Assembly: GCF_000631985.1 (NCBI RefSeq)
Contig: NZ_JFYN01000006.1
Location: 62,001-126,000 of the forward strand
Source: Pseudomonas sp. RIT288
GTDB lineage: Bacteria > Pseudomonadota > Gammaproteobacteria > Pseudomonadales > Pseudomonadaceae
Length of the DNA stretch: 64,000 nucleotides
Direction: 5' to 3'
A model generated the notes under the pieces. It was not told where the DNA came from and did not search any database. It saw nothing but the letters and a program-made list of their open reading frames with translations. This document shows, one piece after another, positions 36,572-45,614 of the stretch. Within the stretch, counting starts at the first letter, position 1. Each line of letters starts with the position of its first letter. Made by a program: the position numbers and the translations under genes.

Positions 36572-37990
36572 CTATCGGGGAGCCAACTGAGGTGTAGCAG
36601 AGCAGATAACCAGTCGAGCCGATCCCCGCGTTATAGCGACGTACAAATGCTGAGCATTCATGGTCTCCGGCGCTGTAATCACGGCAACCTCCGACTCAAG
36701 CCCCTTCAATAACAACGTACTTCCAATAGCACGCCGAGCTATCTGTCGTGCTTCATGCCGATTACGCTCACGTTCTCGTACCGTGGCATCAGCTAAAGAA
36801 CACTGCCCTCGCGATGCCGCCTGTAATGCTCTAAGACATCCATAGAGCACGTCCGGTCGGTATACACGTGCATTGGGTTGTTGCATTAACGATCTGAGGG
36901 CGGCTTCGGCGAGAGAAAATGACGGTGCAACCAAGTACGCCAGCAGCGCCGATTCTGCTGACGATGGAGGCGTACGAGCCCGTCCTCCAGAGAGAGAAAC
37001 AAGTCGCTGCAATAGTCCTGCGGCACCGACTTGGGTCATCACTTCAGCAGCAAAATTAACTAGCACTGTTACAGAGTCGGGATGTTGTAGATCGAATGAG
37101 CGGCCGAAGGTTGTCAAATCAGCCAAGTCCACGGGCTCTACAGTACTGGCCCCTGGCGTTTGGCTGGCCATTCTCCTTCGACTCTCAGTACTCCGACTGT
37201 CTCCGATCACAAGCACCTGTCCGTTAGGGGATACTGGAGGGGTCAAGGCGGCAGCAATACGCTGCCTGTCGGCAGTGGCGGGATGCAGCTGTACCCAAGT
37301 GACTTCCGCCGGCGCTTGGGTCAGATCAATGCTGTGACCGGCCTGCAATGTATGCCGACAATTGAGTAGCCATTCACCAAATCCAGATTTACCCGCATTT
37401 ATCCACCGCCACGGGTGGGTCAGCTCACCTATTGGTGGAAACTGCTGCAGTACATGTGCATGCCAATCGACTAGTTGATTACCACGAAAATTGAAAATGG
37501 CTTGCATTGGATCGCCAAGCACAGAGGTTGGCAGCACCGAAGAAAGTGCAGTTACAAACGCATGCTGCACCATATTGCAGTCTTGGTATTCATCTACGAT
37601 TAGATGGGAATAAGACGCGGTCATAGTTGCAGCAATGTGGCCAGCCTGGATCAAGTGAACTGCAGCCAAACGGATTGCTGGATAGTCCGCGTTGGGGTTC
37701 AGCAAACTCAGCGTGTCGGTAGGTATGCCACTACGTGTGGGGAAAGTGCCAACTAGACGCATAGCGAACCCATCGAGGGTTGCGATTCGATAAGCAGCGG
37801 GCGGGACGTTGCCACGCTGCATGCGTAGGCGCAACGTTGTCACTCCGGCGTTTGTATGAGTCAGAACAAGCACCGGTTTCGAGCCCGCGTGCTGAGCGAG
37901 CGTGTCCGCAATTAGCTGCGTTTTGCCACACCCAGCGGGCGCTGTGATGGCGCCGAGTGAATGCGCTAGAAGATCGTACTCAGGCGGCAT
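36572..37990 (-). CDS. gajB: Gabija helicase GajB (UvrD-like)
   Basis: 472 residues, superfamily 1 helicase. Walker A is APAGCGKTQ (residues 17-25), motif II is VDEYQDCN, motif III is GDPMQAIFNFRG, and the C-terminal motif VI region is YVAITRGSARL. Together with an OLD nuclease upstream it makes a Gabija antiphage pair. ATG at 37990 overlaps the end of gajA by 11 bases; an upstream TTG adds four residues. Confidence 0.8.
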   Translation of the reverse strand: MPPEYDLLAHSLGAITAPAGCGKTQLIADTLAQHAGSKPVLVLTHTNAGVTTLRLRMQRGNVPPAAYRIATLDGFAMRLVGTFPTRSGIPTDTLSLLNPNADYPAIRLAAVHLIQAGHIAATMTASYSHLIVDEYQDCNMVQHAFVTALSSVLPTSVLGDPMQAIFNFRGNQLVDWHAHVLQQFPPIGELTHPWRWINAGKSGFGEWLLNCRHTLQAGHSIDLTQAPAEVTWVQLHPATADRQRIAAALTPPVSPNGQVLVIGDSRSTESRRRMASQTPGASTVEPVDLADLTTFGRSFDLQHPDSVTVLVNFAAEVMTQVGAAGLLQRLVSLSGGRARTPPSSAESALLAYLVAPSFSLAEAALRSLMQQPNARVYRPDVLYGCLRALQAASRGQCSLADATVRERERNRHEARQIARRAIGSTLLLKGLESEVAVITAPETMNAQHLYVAITRGSARLVICSATPQLAPR

Positions 37991-39713
37991 GTGCCCACCC
38001 AAACAGATTGTTTATTAGATCGATGAAGCCCTGCTCACACCCCCCTAAGTTAGGGCCGATAACGTCGCGCGCCAAGATCTCGAATTTCGTGAGCGATTTG
38101 TACCAGCCATGTTTTCTGTTTCGGGATGTGAGAGCTAGAAGCTGACGTATATCTGGAGGAAAAGGAATCTGTTGCTGACGCTGCAGATATATACCTTCGA
38201 GGGTAGCCGCCCCCTGAGACTGCGAACTGATGTGGGCGGTGATCAACTCTACATCAAGGAATTCTGTTGCACGCTGCAACAACAAATCTACGGCAACATC
38301 AGGAAGACTCAGAAAGAGTTCATCCTCCAAAGCCCGGCCTTCCCTCCATGTGATGAACTGACCTCCAGCCTCCCGGTAAGCTGCCACTACAGCTGGAGTC
38401 GGTGGTTTGTCGGCATCAACCAGAACCATAACCCGATACCCCAATCGGAGCAGCGCTAAGCCCCGCACAAAACAGCGATCCGGATCGCCCCCACCGACAT
38501 TTACATAGGCCGTGCCCGCGGCGAGTAGTGAACGGTAGTTTAATGCTGTCCAGTATTGATCTAGGCCACGAATCAAACCAACTTCACTCGCTCCTTCACA
38601 AACAATAACGCTGCGCGCCAGAAAGGCTTCAGGATCCATACGGATTGTGCTTTGCACGTCGTCGGCGGTGCCAACCATGCTGACTATGTGTGCGCCATCT
38701 TGTCCCTTGCGCACAACGAAAATTTGGTCGCCCCGAAGCTCTCTCACTGCAACTGGAGAATGTGTGGTGAGGAACGCTTGAAGGGGATTAATGCTTTCCT
38801 TTGCCCCCAAGGAGTCGAGTAGCCGGATTAGCCGGTGTGGTTCAAGACCATATTCCACCTCATCCACCAATGCGATGGATGCACGCTGTGCAGCCGCTCG
38901 TTGCAAGCCTGAAACGAGCAACCTGGACGATCCTGTACCCAACGAACGCAACGGTACGCCTTGCTCATCGTGCAACGCTATTGCGCCATCTCCAATAGAC
39001 ACTGCATGAGCATCCAGCAGGGCTTGCGTTCGGGCACCAACAGGTACTCCCAGGGAGACCGCCTGTTCATAAACAATTTGCAACGTTGAGGCCAACTGTG
39101 CGCCGGCTTGGTTTCCGAACGCCTCACGCGCTCCGCGAGAAGCGCTCGCCAATTGAGCGCCCAATTCGGGACGCTCTTCAGTCAGGCGGTTGAGTACAGA
39201 GCCGCGCGTCCAAGAAAGATTAGAGCTGGCATAGGCACCGAGCCGAGCCGGCGCTAGTAGCAGCCGATCTTTCCAAGCAATGTTTCGTTCGAGCCCCGAT
39301 GCTTGAGCGCGCAGCGAGACGAGCGTCCAATTCGGTTCAAGTTCGCTATCAACGGTTAATCGCAATGAGAGGACCGTTTCAAGTCCCTCAAACGGCTCGT
39401 CATAAACGACCCCGGAGGTGCGGTCGAATGCCTGAAGGTACTGACCATACGCATCGAAGTTCATCAAAGCATCAGGCAGAGAACCAATGATCAGGGTGAT
39501 TTGGACAGGTTGTGAAACGTCGAGATTGAAAAAGTCCGTATCGGCAAATGAGGCGTTGCGGCGAGCGCCCATGCATAGATCAATTGCATCGAGGATCGTG
39601 CTTTTACCGCTGTCGCCAGGTCCAATGAGGCAGTTCATACCAGCAGAGGGCAACCAAGACATAGATCGTATGGATCTGAAATTATGAATATCCAGCTTCC
39701 GAATCCGAACCAT
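37980..39713 (-). CDS. gajA: Gabija nuclease GajA (OLD family, ATPase-TOPRIM)
   Basis: 577 residues, the usual GajA length. The ABC-type ATPase has Walker A GPGDSGKST (31-39), signature LGTGSSRLL (258-266), Walker B VDEVEYGLEP (283-292) and TTHSP (316-320). The TOPRIM domain follows with Glu373 (VIVCEGASE) and Asp433/Asp435 (LVDADKPP). GajA nicks DNA when nucleotides fall during infection, and GajB assists. AGGAG lies upstream of the ATG. Confidence 0.82.
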   Translation of the reverse strand: MVRIRKLDIHNFRSIRSMSWLPSAGMNCLIGPGDSGKSTILDAIDLCMGARRNASFADTDFFNLDVSQPVQITLIIGSLPDALMNFDAYGQYLQAFDRTSGVVYDEPFEGLETVLSLRLTVDSELEPNWTLVSLRAQASGLERNIAWKDRLLLAPARLGAYASSNLSWTRGSVLNRLTEERPELGAQLASASRGAREAFGNQAGAQLASTLQIVYEQAVSLGVPVGARTQALLDAHAVSIGDGAIALHDEQGVPLRSLGTGSSRLLVSGLQRAAAQRASIALVDEVEYGLEPHRLIRLLDSLGAKESINPLQAFLTTHSPVAVRELRGDQIFVVRKGQDGAHIVSMVGTADDVQSTIRMDPEAFLARSVIVCEGASEVGLIRGLDQYWTALNYRSLLAAGTAYVNVGGGDPDRCFVRGLALLRLGYRVMVLVDADKPPTPAVVAAYREAGGQFITWREGRALEDELFLSLPDVAVDLLLQRATEFLDVELITAHISSQSQGAATLEGIYLQRQQQIPFPPDIRQLLALTSRNRKHGWYKSLTKFEILARDVIGPNLGGCEQGFIDLINNLFGWAHAA

Positions 39714-39972
39714 ACATTCTCTCCTGAGATTCCTTTTTTACCTTTTCGCCGCTGCTTCATGAGTAGCTCAAAAAGGCGCAGCTTAAGACGGTGCAGAGGA
39801 TGATAGTTCGGAATGGCACTATTGGCCGTCCGGATGCCGACTGACTAAACTGGCATCGGAGCAGTCAAGAGACTTTCCGCAAAGGGGTATCTGCGTTTCC
39901 TAGGCGGTGACCGATACACTCCCAGCCCAAAAAATTGCCGCGACCAGATATCTTGAGCCAACTGCAAAAATA

Positions 39973-40335
39973 TCAAATCTCAAAGGTTGCAGTACGCTTT
40001 AGCTCAGCATTTGAGCAGAACTCATTCACCCAGAACGCCACTTGGCTGGCAGTTGTATTATGTGTAGGCAGTTGCAACGCCAGCGCGGACTGGCAATCGA
40101 CAAGTCTCCGCTCCGTAAGCCTATAGCCGTGGACTTCTTGGATTAGCCTGCCCCTTGAGAGCCAGTAACCCAAGGCACGTTTTTTCACCAAAAATTCCAG
40201 AAGCGGTTTTGACATGGCGATCAATGAGAGTTGATCACTAGCTTGGGCAACCCGAAAAGCCGCAATGGTGTAAGCACGAACTTCCGAATGAGCCGTGGGG
40301 AAAGCTTCAGGAGCAAAGAGCTGAAGGTTTCGCAT
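39973..40335 (-). CDS. small hypothetical protein
   Basis: 120 residues, soluble and mostly helical (LEFLVKKRALGYWLSRGRLI), ending in a hydrophilic tail. Not recognised. AAGGA lies near the ATG. It is upstream of gajA on the same strand but 260 bases away, so it need not belong to Gabija. Confidence 0.5.
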   Translation of the reverse strand: MRNLQLFAPEAFPTAHSEVRAYTIAAFRVAQASDQLSLIAMSKPLLEFLVKKRALGYWLSRGRLIQEVHGYRLTERRLVDCQSALALQLPTHNTTASQVAFWVNEFCSNAELKRTATFEI

Positions 40336-40876
40336 GTTCGATCCTTGAAGTTGTAGAGGATTCCAGTAACTTCTTTGACTCTAGCCAATATTCCTCAAGC
40401 AGCAAGTATCAAGAACGCGGATAAGGGGTTCGTTTCCGCTTTGGAGACATAGAACACATTAGTGCATGTTTTCCTGGAAGAGCCCGCAAGGCGGTGCTAT
40501 ATACGCTTCCATTGCTTTATTCAGTATCATCTTGTTTGTAAGTGTCGTCTCGTTTTTGCTTTAGCGAAAAGAGTAAACTCGATACGTGCAGTATTCAAGA
40601 GTATCAAAAAAATTCTTTACCTAATATCGCCGTGGTTGTCCGTTGGTTCTCATGATTATAGTTATTTGGGTTTTGGGCTAAATGCTTGCTGTTGTTGCGA
40701 AGGTATACAGTGCGCACATTCGGGAGCGTAACCAACTTGTACTGATATTGAATATTTTCCTAGCGGCTGAGAAATAATGGTTTTCTCTCGAGAAGAGGTA
40801 GGATGCATCTTGCATTGCTTGTTTTCTAATAAACTTGCAAGGGTGTTATTGGCTGTTTTTTTTACATTGTGCGGAG
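40336..40876. other. AT-rich gap before island yajD
   Basis: 541 bases of low GC. Frames on both strands (40462-40731 plus, 40662-40880 minus) lack ribosome sites and family sense. No clear repeat, RNA or terminator. Confidence 0.5.
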
Positions 40877-41242
40877 TCACTTTTTCATAAGTTCAGCCAA
40901 CGCTGCAAATGGGTTGTGAGTTGCGGATGCTTGTTTTGGCGAACTCAAAGAAGATTCGGAGAAATATTGCTGATCAGTGTAGCGTGAGTGTTCATTGTCA
41001 TGACAGAACAAGCAGAGAAGCTCCCAGTTAGATCCATCCTGAGGGTTGTTGTCGTGGTTGTGGTCACGGTGGTGCACGGTTAGCTCGCTCAGGCGCTTGC
41101 CAGAAAACTCACGAGCGCATCGGCCGCAAACATGTGGATACATCTTGAGTGCTTTATCCCGATAACCTGATTCCTTATCGCGCTTCGCATCTGCGAGGAT
41201 TCTATCCAGTTTAGAAAGGCTAGGTGTGGTTTTGTTGTTCAT
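40877..41242 (-). CDS. yajD: HNH nuclease YajD, island-borne replacement copy
   Basis: 121 residues, full length. Zinc knuckles are CGRC and CLFC, and the HNH core is LTVHHRDHNHDNNPQDGSNW. The protein is nearly identical to the split host copy in residues 25-77 but differs at many codon third positions and is lower in GC, so it came from another lineage. It is carried on the same strand as the host gene, 150 bases inside the right boundary, and would restore the function lost on insertion. No strong ribosome site is seen. Confidence 0.92.
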   Translation of the reverse strand: MNNKTTPSLSKLDRILADAKRDKESGYRDKALKMYPHVCGRCAREFSGKRLSELTVHHRDHNHDNNPQDGSNWELLCLFCHDNEHSRYTDQQYFSESSLSSPKQASATHNPFAALAELMKK

Positions 41243-41319
41243 TTGAGTGTCCGGGATGAGTGCTTAGGAAGGATAAACCGTATCGAGACGCTCTGTAAGC
41301 GATAAGTCAGGGCTCACAT

Positions 41320-41394
41320 ACCGGAAAAAAATGGTATGTATCGTTGGGGCCTATGACTATTCATAGTCGGATACCATTTTTCTGGTAGATCCAC
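41320..41394. repeat. right island end, large imperfect palindrome
   Basis: ACCGGAAAAAAATGGTAT near 41320 pairs with ATACCATTTTTCTGGT ending at 41386, and GACTATTCATAGTC (41354-41367) is a second dyad in the loop. This 65-base nested palindrome touches the boundary and contains the GGTAT words shared with the left end. It is a candidate recombinase-binding site. It also lies behind the truncated yajD frame. Confidence 0.65.
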
Positions 41395-41625
41395 ACACAA
41401 CAGCTCCCAGTTCGAGCCGTCCTGCGGGTTGTTGTCGTGGTTGTGATCGCGGTGGTGCACGGTCAGTTCGCTCAGGCGTTTGCCGGAGAACTCCCGGGCG
41501 CAGCGGCCGCAGACGTGCGGGTACATTTTCAGGGCCTTGTCACGGTAGCCCATTTCCTTGTCGCGCTGGTTGTCGGCAAGGATGCGATCGAGCTTCGACG
41601 TGTTGGTCGGGGTGGACGAACTCAT
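41395..41625 (-). pseudogene. yajD: 5' fragment of host yajD, split by island
   Basis: The first 77 codons of the resident yajD (MSSSTPTNTSKLDRI to GSNWELLC), including CGRC and the HNH histidines. After the cysteine codon the frame runs 27 codons into the island and stops at 41314. The protein keeps HNH residues but loses the second zinc knuckle, so it is presumably inactive. The remaining 47 codons are at 7891-8034. Confidence 0.95.
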
Positions 41626-41674
41626 GGGTTCACCTTAGTAAAAAGACTAATGACGGTTATGTGCAGAGTTTAGC

Positions 41675-42361
41675 TCAGCCCTTGAGCTTCTCGGCAATCC
41701 AGATCGTATGGCGGGTGCCCTTGTTGCCGTGGGCGAACACCTGGACTTCTTCGGCCTTGAACCCGGCCTTCTTCAATTTGTCGGAAAACTGCCGGTCAGC
41801 GCTGGCCGACCACACCGCCAGCACACCCTTGGGCCGCAGCGCCTTGGCGCAGGCATTCAGGCCAGCGGCAGAGTACAGCCAGCTGTTGGCCTTCTGGGTC
41901 AGGCCTTCGGGGCCGTTGTCGACATCGAGCATGATCGCGTCGAAGCCGTTCGGCTCGCTTTGCAGCACCTTGGCTACGTCGTCCTGACGGATCACCGTGC
42001 GCGGATCAAGCAATGGTCGCCCGGACTTTTCACCGAGCGGCCCACGATTCCACTCGACCACGCCGGGCACCAGTTCGGCGACCACCACCTCGGCGCTCTT
42101 GCCCAGATGTTTGAGCGCCGAGGCGAGGGTGAACCCCATGCCCAGACCGCCAATCAATACTCGCGAATTCGGCCGTCCGGCGACCTTGCGGCAAGGGATC
42201 TCGGCCAGCGCATCTTCCGAACCGTGCATGCGCGTGTTCATCAATTGCCCGCCGTCGCCGCCCTGGATCTTGATGACGAAATCCTCGCCATACTCGAACA
42301 GGCACAGGGCACCGCCGTTGTCAGGGATCGGCGTGGTGTCGAGCAGAACGAAACGTTTCAT
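41675..42361 (-). CDS. spermidine synthase-like SAM-binding protein
   Basis: 228 residues with a polyamine-synthase-like fold: VLIGGLGMGFTLASALKH (SAM loop, about 69-86), VVAELVPGVVEWN and FDAIMLDVDNGPEG. It lacks the full set of polyamine-site residues, so it is probably an SAM-dependent methyltransferase or a non-enzymatic relative. It is directly downstream of yajD in the backbone. Confidence 0.75.
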   Translation of the reverse strand: MKRFVLLDTTPIPDNGGALCLFEYGEDFVIKIQGGDGGQLMNTRMHGSEDALAEIPCRKVAGRPNSRVLIGGLGMGFTLASALKHLGKSAEVVVAELVPGVVEWNRGPLGEKSGRPLLDPRTVIRQDDVAKVLQSEPNGFDAIMLDVDNGPEGLTQKANSWLYSAAGLNACAKALRPKGVLAVWSASADRQFSDKLKKAGFKAEEVQVFAHGNKGTRHTIWIAEKLKG

Positions 42362-42441
42362 GGAAATCTCTACAAGGGGGAAGGCAAGCAGGCCCGTTGG
42401 GAGTAGCCTGAGCGCAGACTAAAGGCCAAACGGAGCCCTTG

Positions 42442-42726
42442 ATGAAGCGCACCATTCTAACGGTCATTGCCCTGGCCGCGCTCTCGATTACTGCAGTGCA
42501 GGCGCAGCAGACCATTCCGGTCAGTCCGACGCCGCAACCTGGCTCGCCGGGAACCGCCACGCCGACGCCGTATCCGCAAATCACCCCGATCAGCGCACCG
42601 AAGGCCGGTGCCGGCAGTGGCAGCCCGCCGCTGGTGCCGATCGAAATGCCCAGCCCGCCGAGCAAGGATCAACCGGTGCCGGGCATCGAACCGGGCAGCA
42701 CCAAGGCCAAATCCCCCGGCGGTTAA
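42442..42726 (+). CDS. small proline-rich exported protein
   Basis: 94 residues. A signal peptide (MKRTILTVIALAALSITAVQA) is followed by a low-complexity Pro/Gly/Ser/Thr-rich chain to the end. Predicted periplasmic or cell-surface. GGAG precedes the ATG. Function unknown. Its stop overlaps the stop of the convergent cNMP-binding gene. Confidence 0.7.
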   Translation: MKRTILTVIALAALSITAVQAQQTIPVSPTPQPGSPGTATPTPYPQITPISAPKAGAGSGSPPLVPIEMPSPPSKDQPVPGIEPGSTKAKSPGG

Positions 42727-43196
42727 ACCTGTTGCGCTGCCAGTTGGCCGTCGGCCATGCGCAGACGTTTGGAGAGGGAGACGGCGAGGGCGCGGATGAT
42801 CTTGGCGGCGATCTTCGGTGCGTCGTTGAGCATCTTTTCCAGCGAGTCCTTGCCCAGATTGAGCAGTTGGCAGTTGCTCGCCGCGACGCAGGTGGCCGAA
42901 CGGCGTTCGCCATCCAGCACGGCCATTTCTCCGAACGCCCGACCGCTGCGCAGGGTGGCCATGGTGATGACCTGGCCGTCGGGGCCAGTCTTCTGCACCG
43001 CGACCTGACCGGTGTGGAGGATGCACATGAAACTGCCGGCATCGCCCTCACGGAAAATCGCTTCGCCTTCAGCCACGGTGCTGATGCTGAAGTAGCCCGA
43101 GGCCGCGGCGAAGTCCGCCAGTTGCAATTGATCGAACAGGCCACAATCCATCAGCCAGTCGCGAATTTCGTTGTTCAGCAGGGTGGGTTCTGACAT
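42723..43196 (-). CDS. cyclic-nucleotide-binding domain protein
   Basis: 157 residues, a single Crp-type cNMP-binding beta-roll. The phosphate-binding cassette is GRAFGEMAVLDGERRSATC (about 84-102). There is no DNA-binding domain, so it is a stand-alone sensor. It is convergent with the small exported protein. Confidence 0.85.
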   Translation of the reverse strand: MSEPTLLNNEIRDWLMDCGLFDQLQLADFAAASGYFSISTVAEGEAIFREGDAGSFMCILHTGQVAVQKTGPDGQVITMATLRSGRAFGEMAVLDGERRSATCVAASNCQLLNLGKDSLEKMLNDAPKIAAKIIRALAVSLSKRLRMADGQLAAQQV

Positions 43197-43244
43197 GTCA
43201 TTGCGGTCTTTATTGTTTTCACATTTTCAAGGCACTACACGATC

Positions 43245-43263
43245 CCTGCGGCAGCTCCTACAG
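43245..43263. repeat. single REP half (CTGCGGCAGCTCCTACAGG)
   Basis: One arm of the GGAGCTGCCGCAG family without its partner, between the cNMP gene and ptrB. Confidence 0.7.
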
Positions 43264-43324
43264 GGGTTTATGTGTATCGGCCCCTCGGGTCTGGAATTAA
43301 GACCCGAGTGACCGACGGAGTTCC

Positions 43325-45379
43325 TCAGGCCAGGCCCAAAACCTTGAACACAAATGCATATTCGAGCGCTACGTCACGTAATCCCTGATAACGCCCGCTC
43401 ATTCCGCCGTGCCCGGCACCGAGTTCGGTCTTGAGCAGGAGCAGATGGTCGTCGGTCTTGGTCGCGCGCAATTTCGCTACCCACTTGGCCGCTTCCCAGT
43501 ACTGCACGCGACTGTCGTTGTAGCCGGCGATCACCAGGGTTGCCGGATAATCCTGCGCGGTGACGTTTTCGTACGGCGCGTACGCCTTGATCCGCTCGTA
43601 GACGTCCGGCTCTTCGGGGTTGCCCCACTCGTCGTATTCGGTGACGGTCAGCGGCAAGTCCGGGTCGAGCATGGTGTTGAGCACGTCGACGAACGGCACT
43701 TCGGCAATCGCCACGCCGAACAGGTCCGGACGCTGGTTCAGCACCGCACCAATCAACAAACCGCCAGCACTGCCGCCGCTGATCGCCAGTTTCTCGGCGG
43801 TGGTGATGCCGTTGAGGATCAGGAATTCGGCACAGGCAATGAAGTCGCTGAAGGTGTTGTGCTTGTGTTCCTGTTTGCCGGCGCGGTACCACGCTTCGCC
43901 CAGCTCGCCGCCGCCACGCACGTGGGCGATGGCGAAGGCCATGCCGCGATCCAGCAGGCTCAGGCGGGCATGGGAGAACCACGGGTCGAGGCTGGAGCCG
44001 TAGGCGCCATAACCGTACAGATACAGCGGCACCGGTTTGCCGACCATTTCGCGTTTCATCACCAGACTGATCGGCACCTGCGTGCCGTCCGGCGCGGTGG
44101 CCCACAGGCGTTGGCTGACATAGGCGTCGGCGTCGAACGGGCCGAGCACCGGGGTTTCTTTCAGCACGGTTTGTTCGCCGCTGGCCAGCAGCAATTGGCG
44201 CACCTGCGCCGGACGATTCAATGCCTCGTAACGCAGGCGGATGCGGTCGCTTTCGAACTCCAGGCTGTTCTGCACATAGAGGCTGTAGGCCGCGTCCGGC
44301 AATTGCACGCGATACGGCGTCTGGCCCTGTGGGTGAACTTCGATGATCGGCAGACCGCCTTCACGCAGGCTCAGGGTCATGGCCGCGGTGTTCAGCGTCA
44401 CGCCGTCGAGCATCACCGTGTCGCTGTGCGGGATCAGGTTCTGCCAGTCGGCCTCGCTCGGCACCACACCGGTGTCCGGCGCCTGATACAGGGCGAAGTT
44501 GATGCCGTCGCGATTGGTGCGGATGAACCAGGTCCACACGCCATCCAGCGCGCCGTGGTCGACATCGTATTCGTGATCCTCGACCCGTGGCGCCATGCAA
44601 GTGAAGGGCAGGTGCGGCTGATGCGCGTCCAGTGCCCAGACTTCGCTGGTGGTCTTGCTGCCCAGGGTCAGCAGCAATTGCTGCTCGGAACTGGAGCGGT
44701 AGCAATGCAGGAAGAAACGCCCGTCCGGCTCGTGGAACACCTCTTCGGCGGCGGTGCCGTCGAGACGATAGCGAAACAGTTTGTGCGGGCGATGGGTGTC
44801 ATCGAGCACGCCGAAGAACAGCGTCAGGCTGTCGTTGGCCCAGGTCATGCTGCCGTCGCAGTCCTGGAATTCCAGCTCGCTGACTTTGTCGTTGGCCAGT
44901 TCCTTGACGAACAACGTGTAGATTTCGTCGCCCGAAGCGTCGACGCTGTAGGCCAGCCGCTGGTGGTCCGGGCTGATGCTGAACGCGCCGAGCGAGAAGA
45001 AACCGCCATTGGCCAGCACGTTCGGGTCGAGCAGCAGTTGCTCGCGGCTTTCGTCGAGGGTCAGGCTGTCGTCGGCCGGACGCGGGCAGCGGTAATGACG
45101 GGCGTATTCGTCACCCGCCGTGGTGCGCGTGTAATACAGATACGGGCCCCATGGCGAGGGCAGGGACAGGTCGGTTTCGAGGATCCGGCCCTTGATCTCT
45201 TCGAACAGGCTTTCGCGCAGGCCGGCCTGATCGGCAGTCTGTGCTTCCTGATAGGCGTTTTCAGCCTTGAGGTAGTCGAGCACCGCGTCGGTGTCGCGTT
45301 CCTGCAGCCAGGCATACGGGTCGGCACCGGCTGCCTTGCGGGCGATCGGGGCACGGATGACGTGGGCGGATTCGGGCAT
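43325..45379 (-). CDS. ptrB: oligopeptidase B (prolyl oligopeptidase family, S9)
   Basis: A 684-residue serine peptidase. A beta-propeller domain (about 75-400) precedes the alpha/beta-hydrolase domain with the nucleophile in GGSAGGLL, and the later Asp and His in YNDSRV and GAGHGG. It cleaves short peptides after basic residues in the cytoplasm. The start MPESAHVIRAP at 45379 matches homologues; the longer frame lacks a site. A 666-codon frame on the opposite strand is a shadow. Confidence 0.92.
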   Translation of the reverse strand: MPESAHVIRAPIARKAAGADPYAWLQERDTDAVLDYLKAENAYQEAQTADQAGLRESLFEEIKGRILETDLSLPSPWGPYLYYTRTTAGDEYARHYRCPRPADDSLTLDESREQLLLDPNVLANGGFFSLGAFSISPDHQRLAYSVDASGDEIYTLFVKELANDKVSELEFQDCDGSMTWANDSLTLFFGVLDDTHRPHKLFRYRLDGTAAEEVFHEPDGRFFLHCYRSSSEQQLLLTLGSKTTSEVWALDAHQPHLPFTCMAPRVEDHEYDVDHGALDGVWTWFIRTNRDGINFALYQAPDTGVVPSEADWQNLIPHSDTVMLDGVTLNTAAMTLSLREGGLPIIEVHPQGQTPYRVQLPDAAYSLYVQNSLEFESDRIRLRYEALNRPAQVRQLLLASGEQTVLKETPVLGPFDADAYVSQRLWATAPDGTQVPISLVMKREMVGKPVPLYLYGYGAYGSSLDPWFSHARLSLLDRGMAFAIAHVRGGGELGEAWYRAGKQEHKHNTFSDFIACAEFLILNGITTAEKLAISGGSAGGLLIGAVLNQRPDLFGVAIAEVPFVDVLNTMLDPDLPLTVTEYDEWGNPEEPDVYERIKAYAPYENVTAQDYPATLVIAGYNDSRVQYWEAAKWVAKLRATKTDDHLLLLKTELGAGHGGMSGRYQGLRDVALEYAFVFKVLGLA

Positions 45380-45442
45380 GGAAGGCTCTCGGGCAGTATT
45401 CGGAAGTAGGGTGATCGCAAGTCTTGAGACTGCCACTTTCCT

Positions 45443-45532
45443 TGTAGGAGTGAGCCTGCTCGCGATGACGGATTACCAGACAACATCAATGTTGAATGGG
45501 CTGACGCCATCGCGAGCAGGCTCACTCCTGCA
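45443..45532. repeat. REPIN (GGAGTGAGCCTGCTCGCGAT family)
   Basis: TGTAGGAGTGAGCCTGCTCG and CGAGCAGGCTCACTCCTGCA flank about 50 bases. It resembles the copy at 4101 including the central ACATCAATGTTG-like part. Confidence 0.9.
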
Positions 45533-45614
45533 GGTCGTGTGTCTATTGGGACAAGCCTGACGGGCGAAAAGTCGTTACTATAAGCGCCTCTTTGCCTGCC
45601 TTGCCATGGACACC

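Larger units (their letters stand above)
8035..41394. mobile_element. genomic island inserted in yajD, recombinase-trio type
   Basis: The limits are set by the two halves of the disrupted yajD, which meet in a single cysteine codon (TGC on the left, TGT on the right). Only two or three bases are shared between the ends, so there is no long direct repeat and no tRNA. The left end encodes three tyrosine recombinases and a small accessory protein. The right end carries a complete replacement yajD and a large imperfect palindrome. Cargo is an arsinothricin-type cluster, an arsenic-resistance operon and several defence genes. The recombinase and defence segments are visibly poorer in GC than the backbone. 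Confidence 0.93.

Noticed and set aside
40462..40880. Short frames on both strands in the AT-rich gap near island yajD
   Set aside because: No ribosome sites, and the minus frame overlaps the yajD stop; composition looks random.
8035..41394. Integration at a tRNA gene, or prophage or ICE
   Set aside because: No tRNA at either edge, no long direct repeats, and no phage structural, relaxase or conjugation genes in the island.
43409..45409. A 666-codon open frame on the plus strand
   Set aside because: It is the antisense shadow of ptrB; high GC keeps the opposite frame open and the protein has no domain sense.
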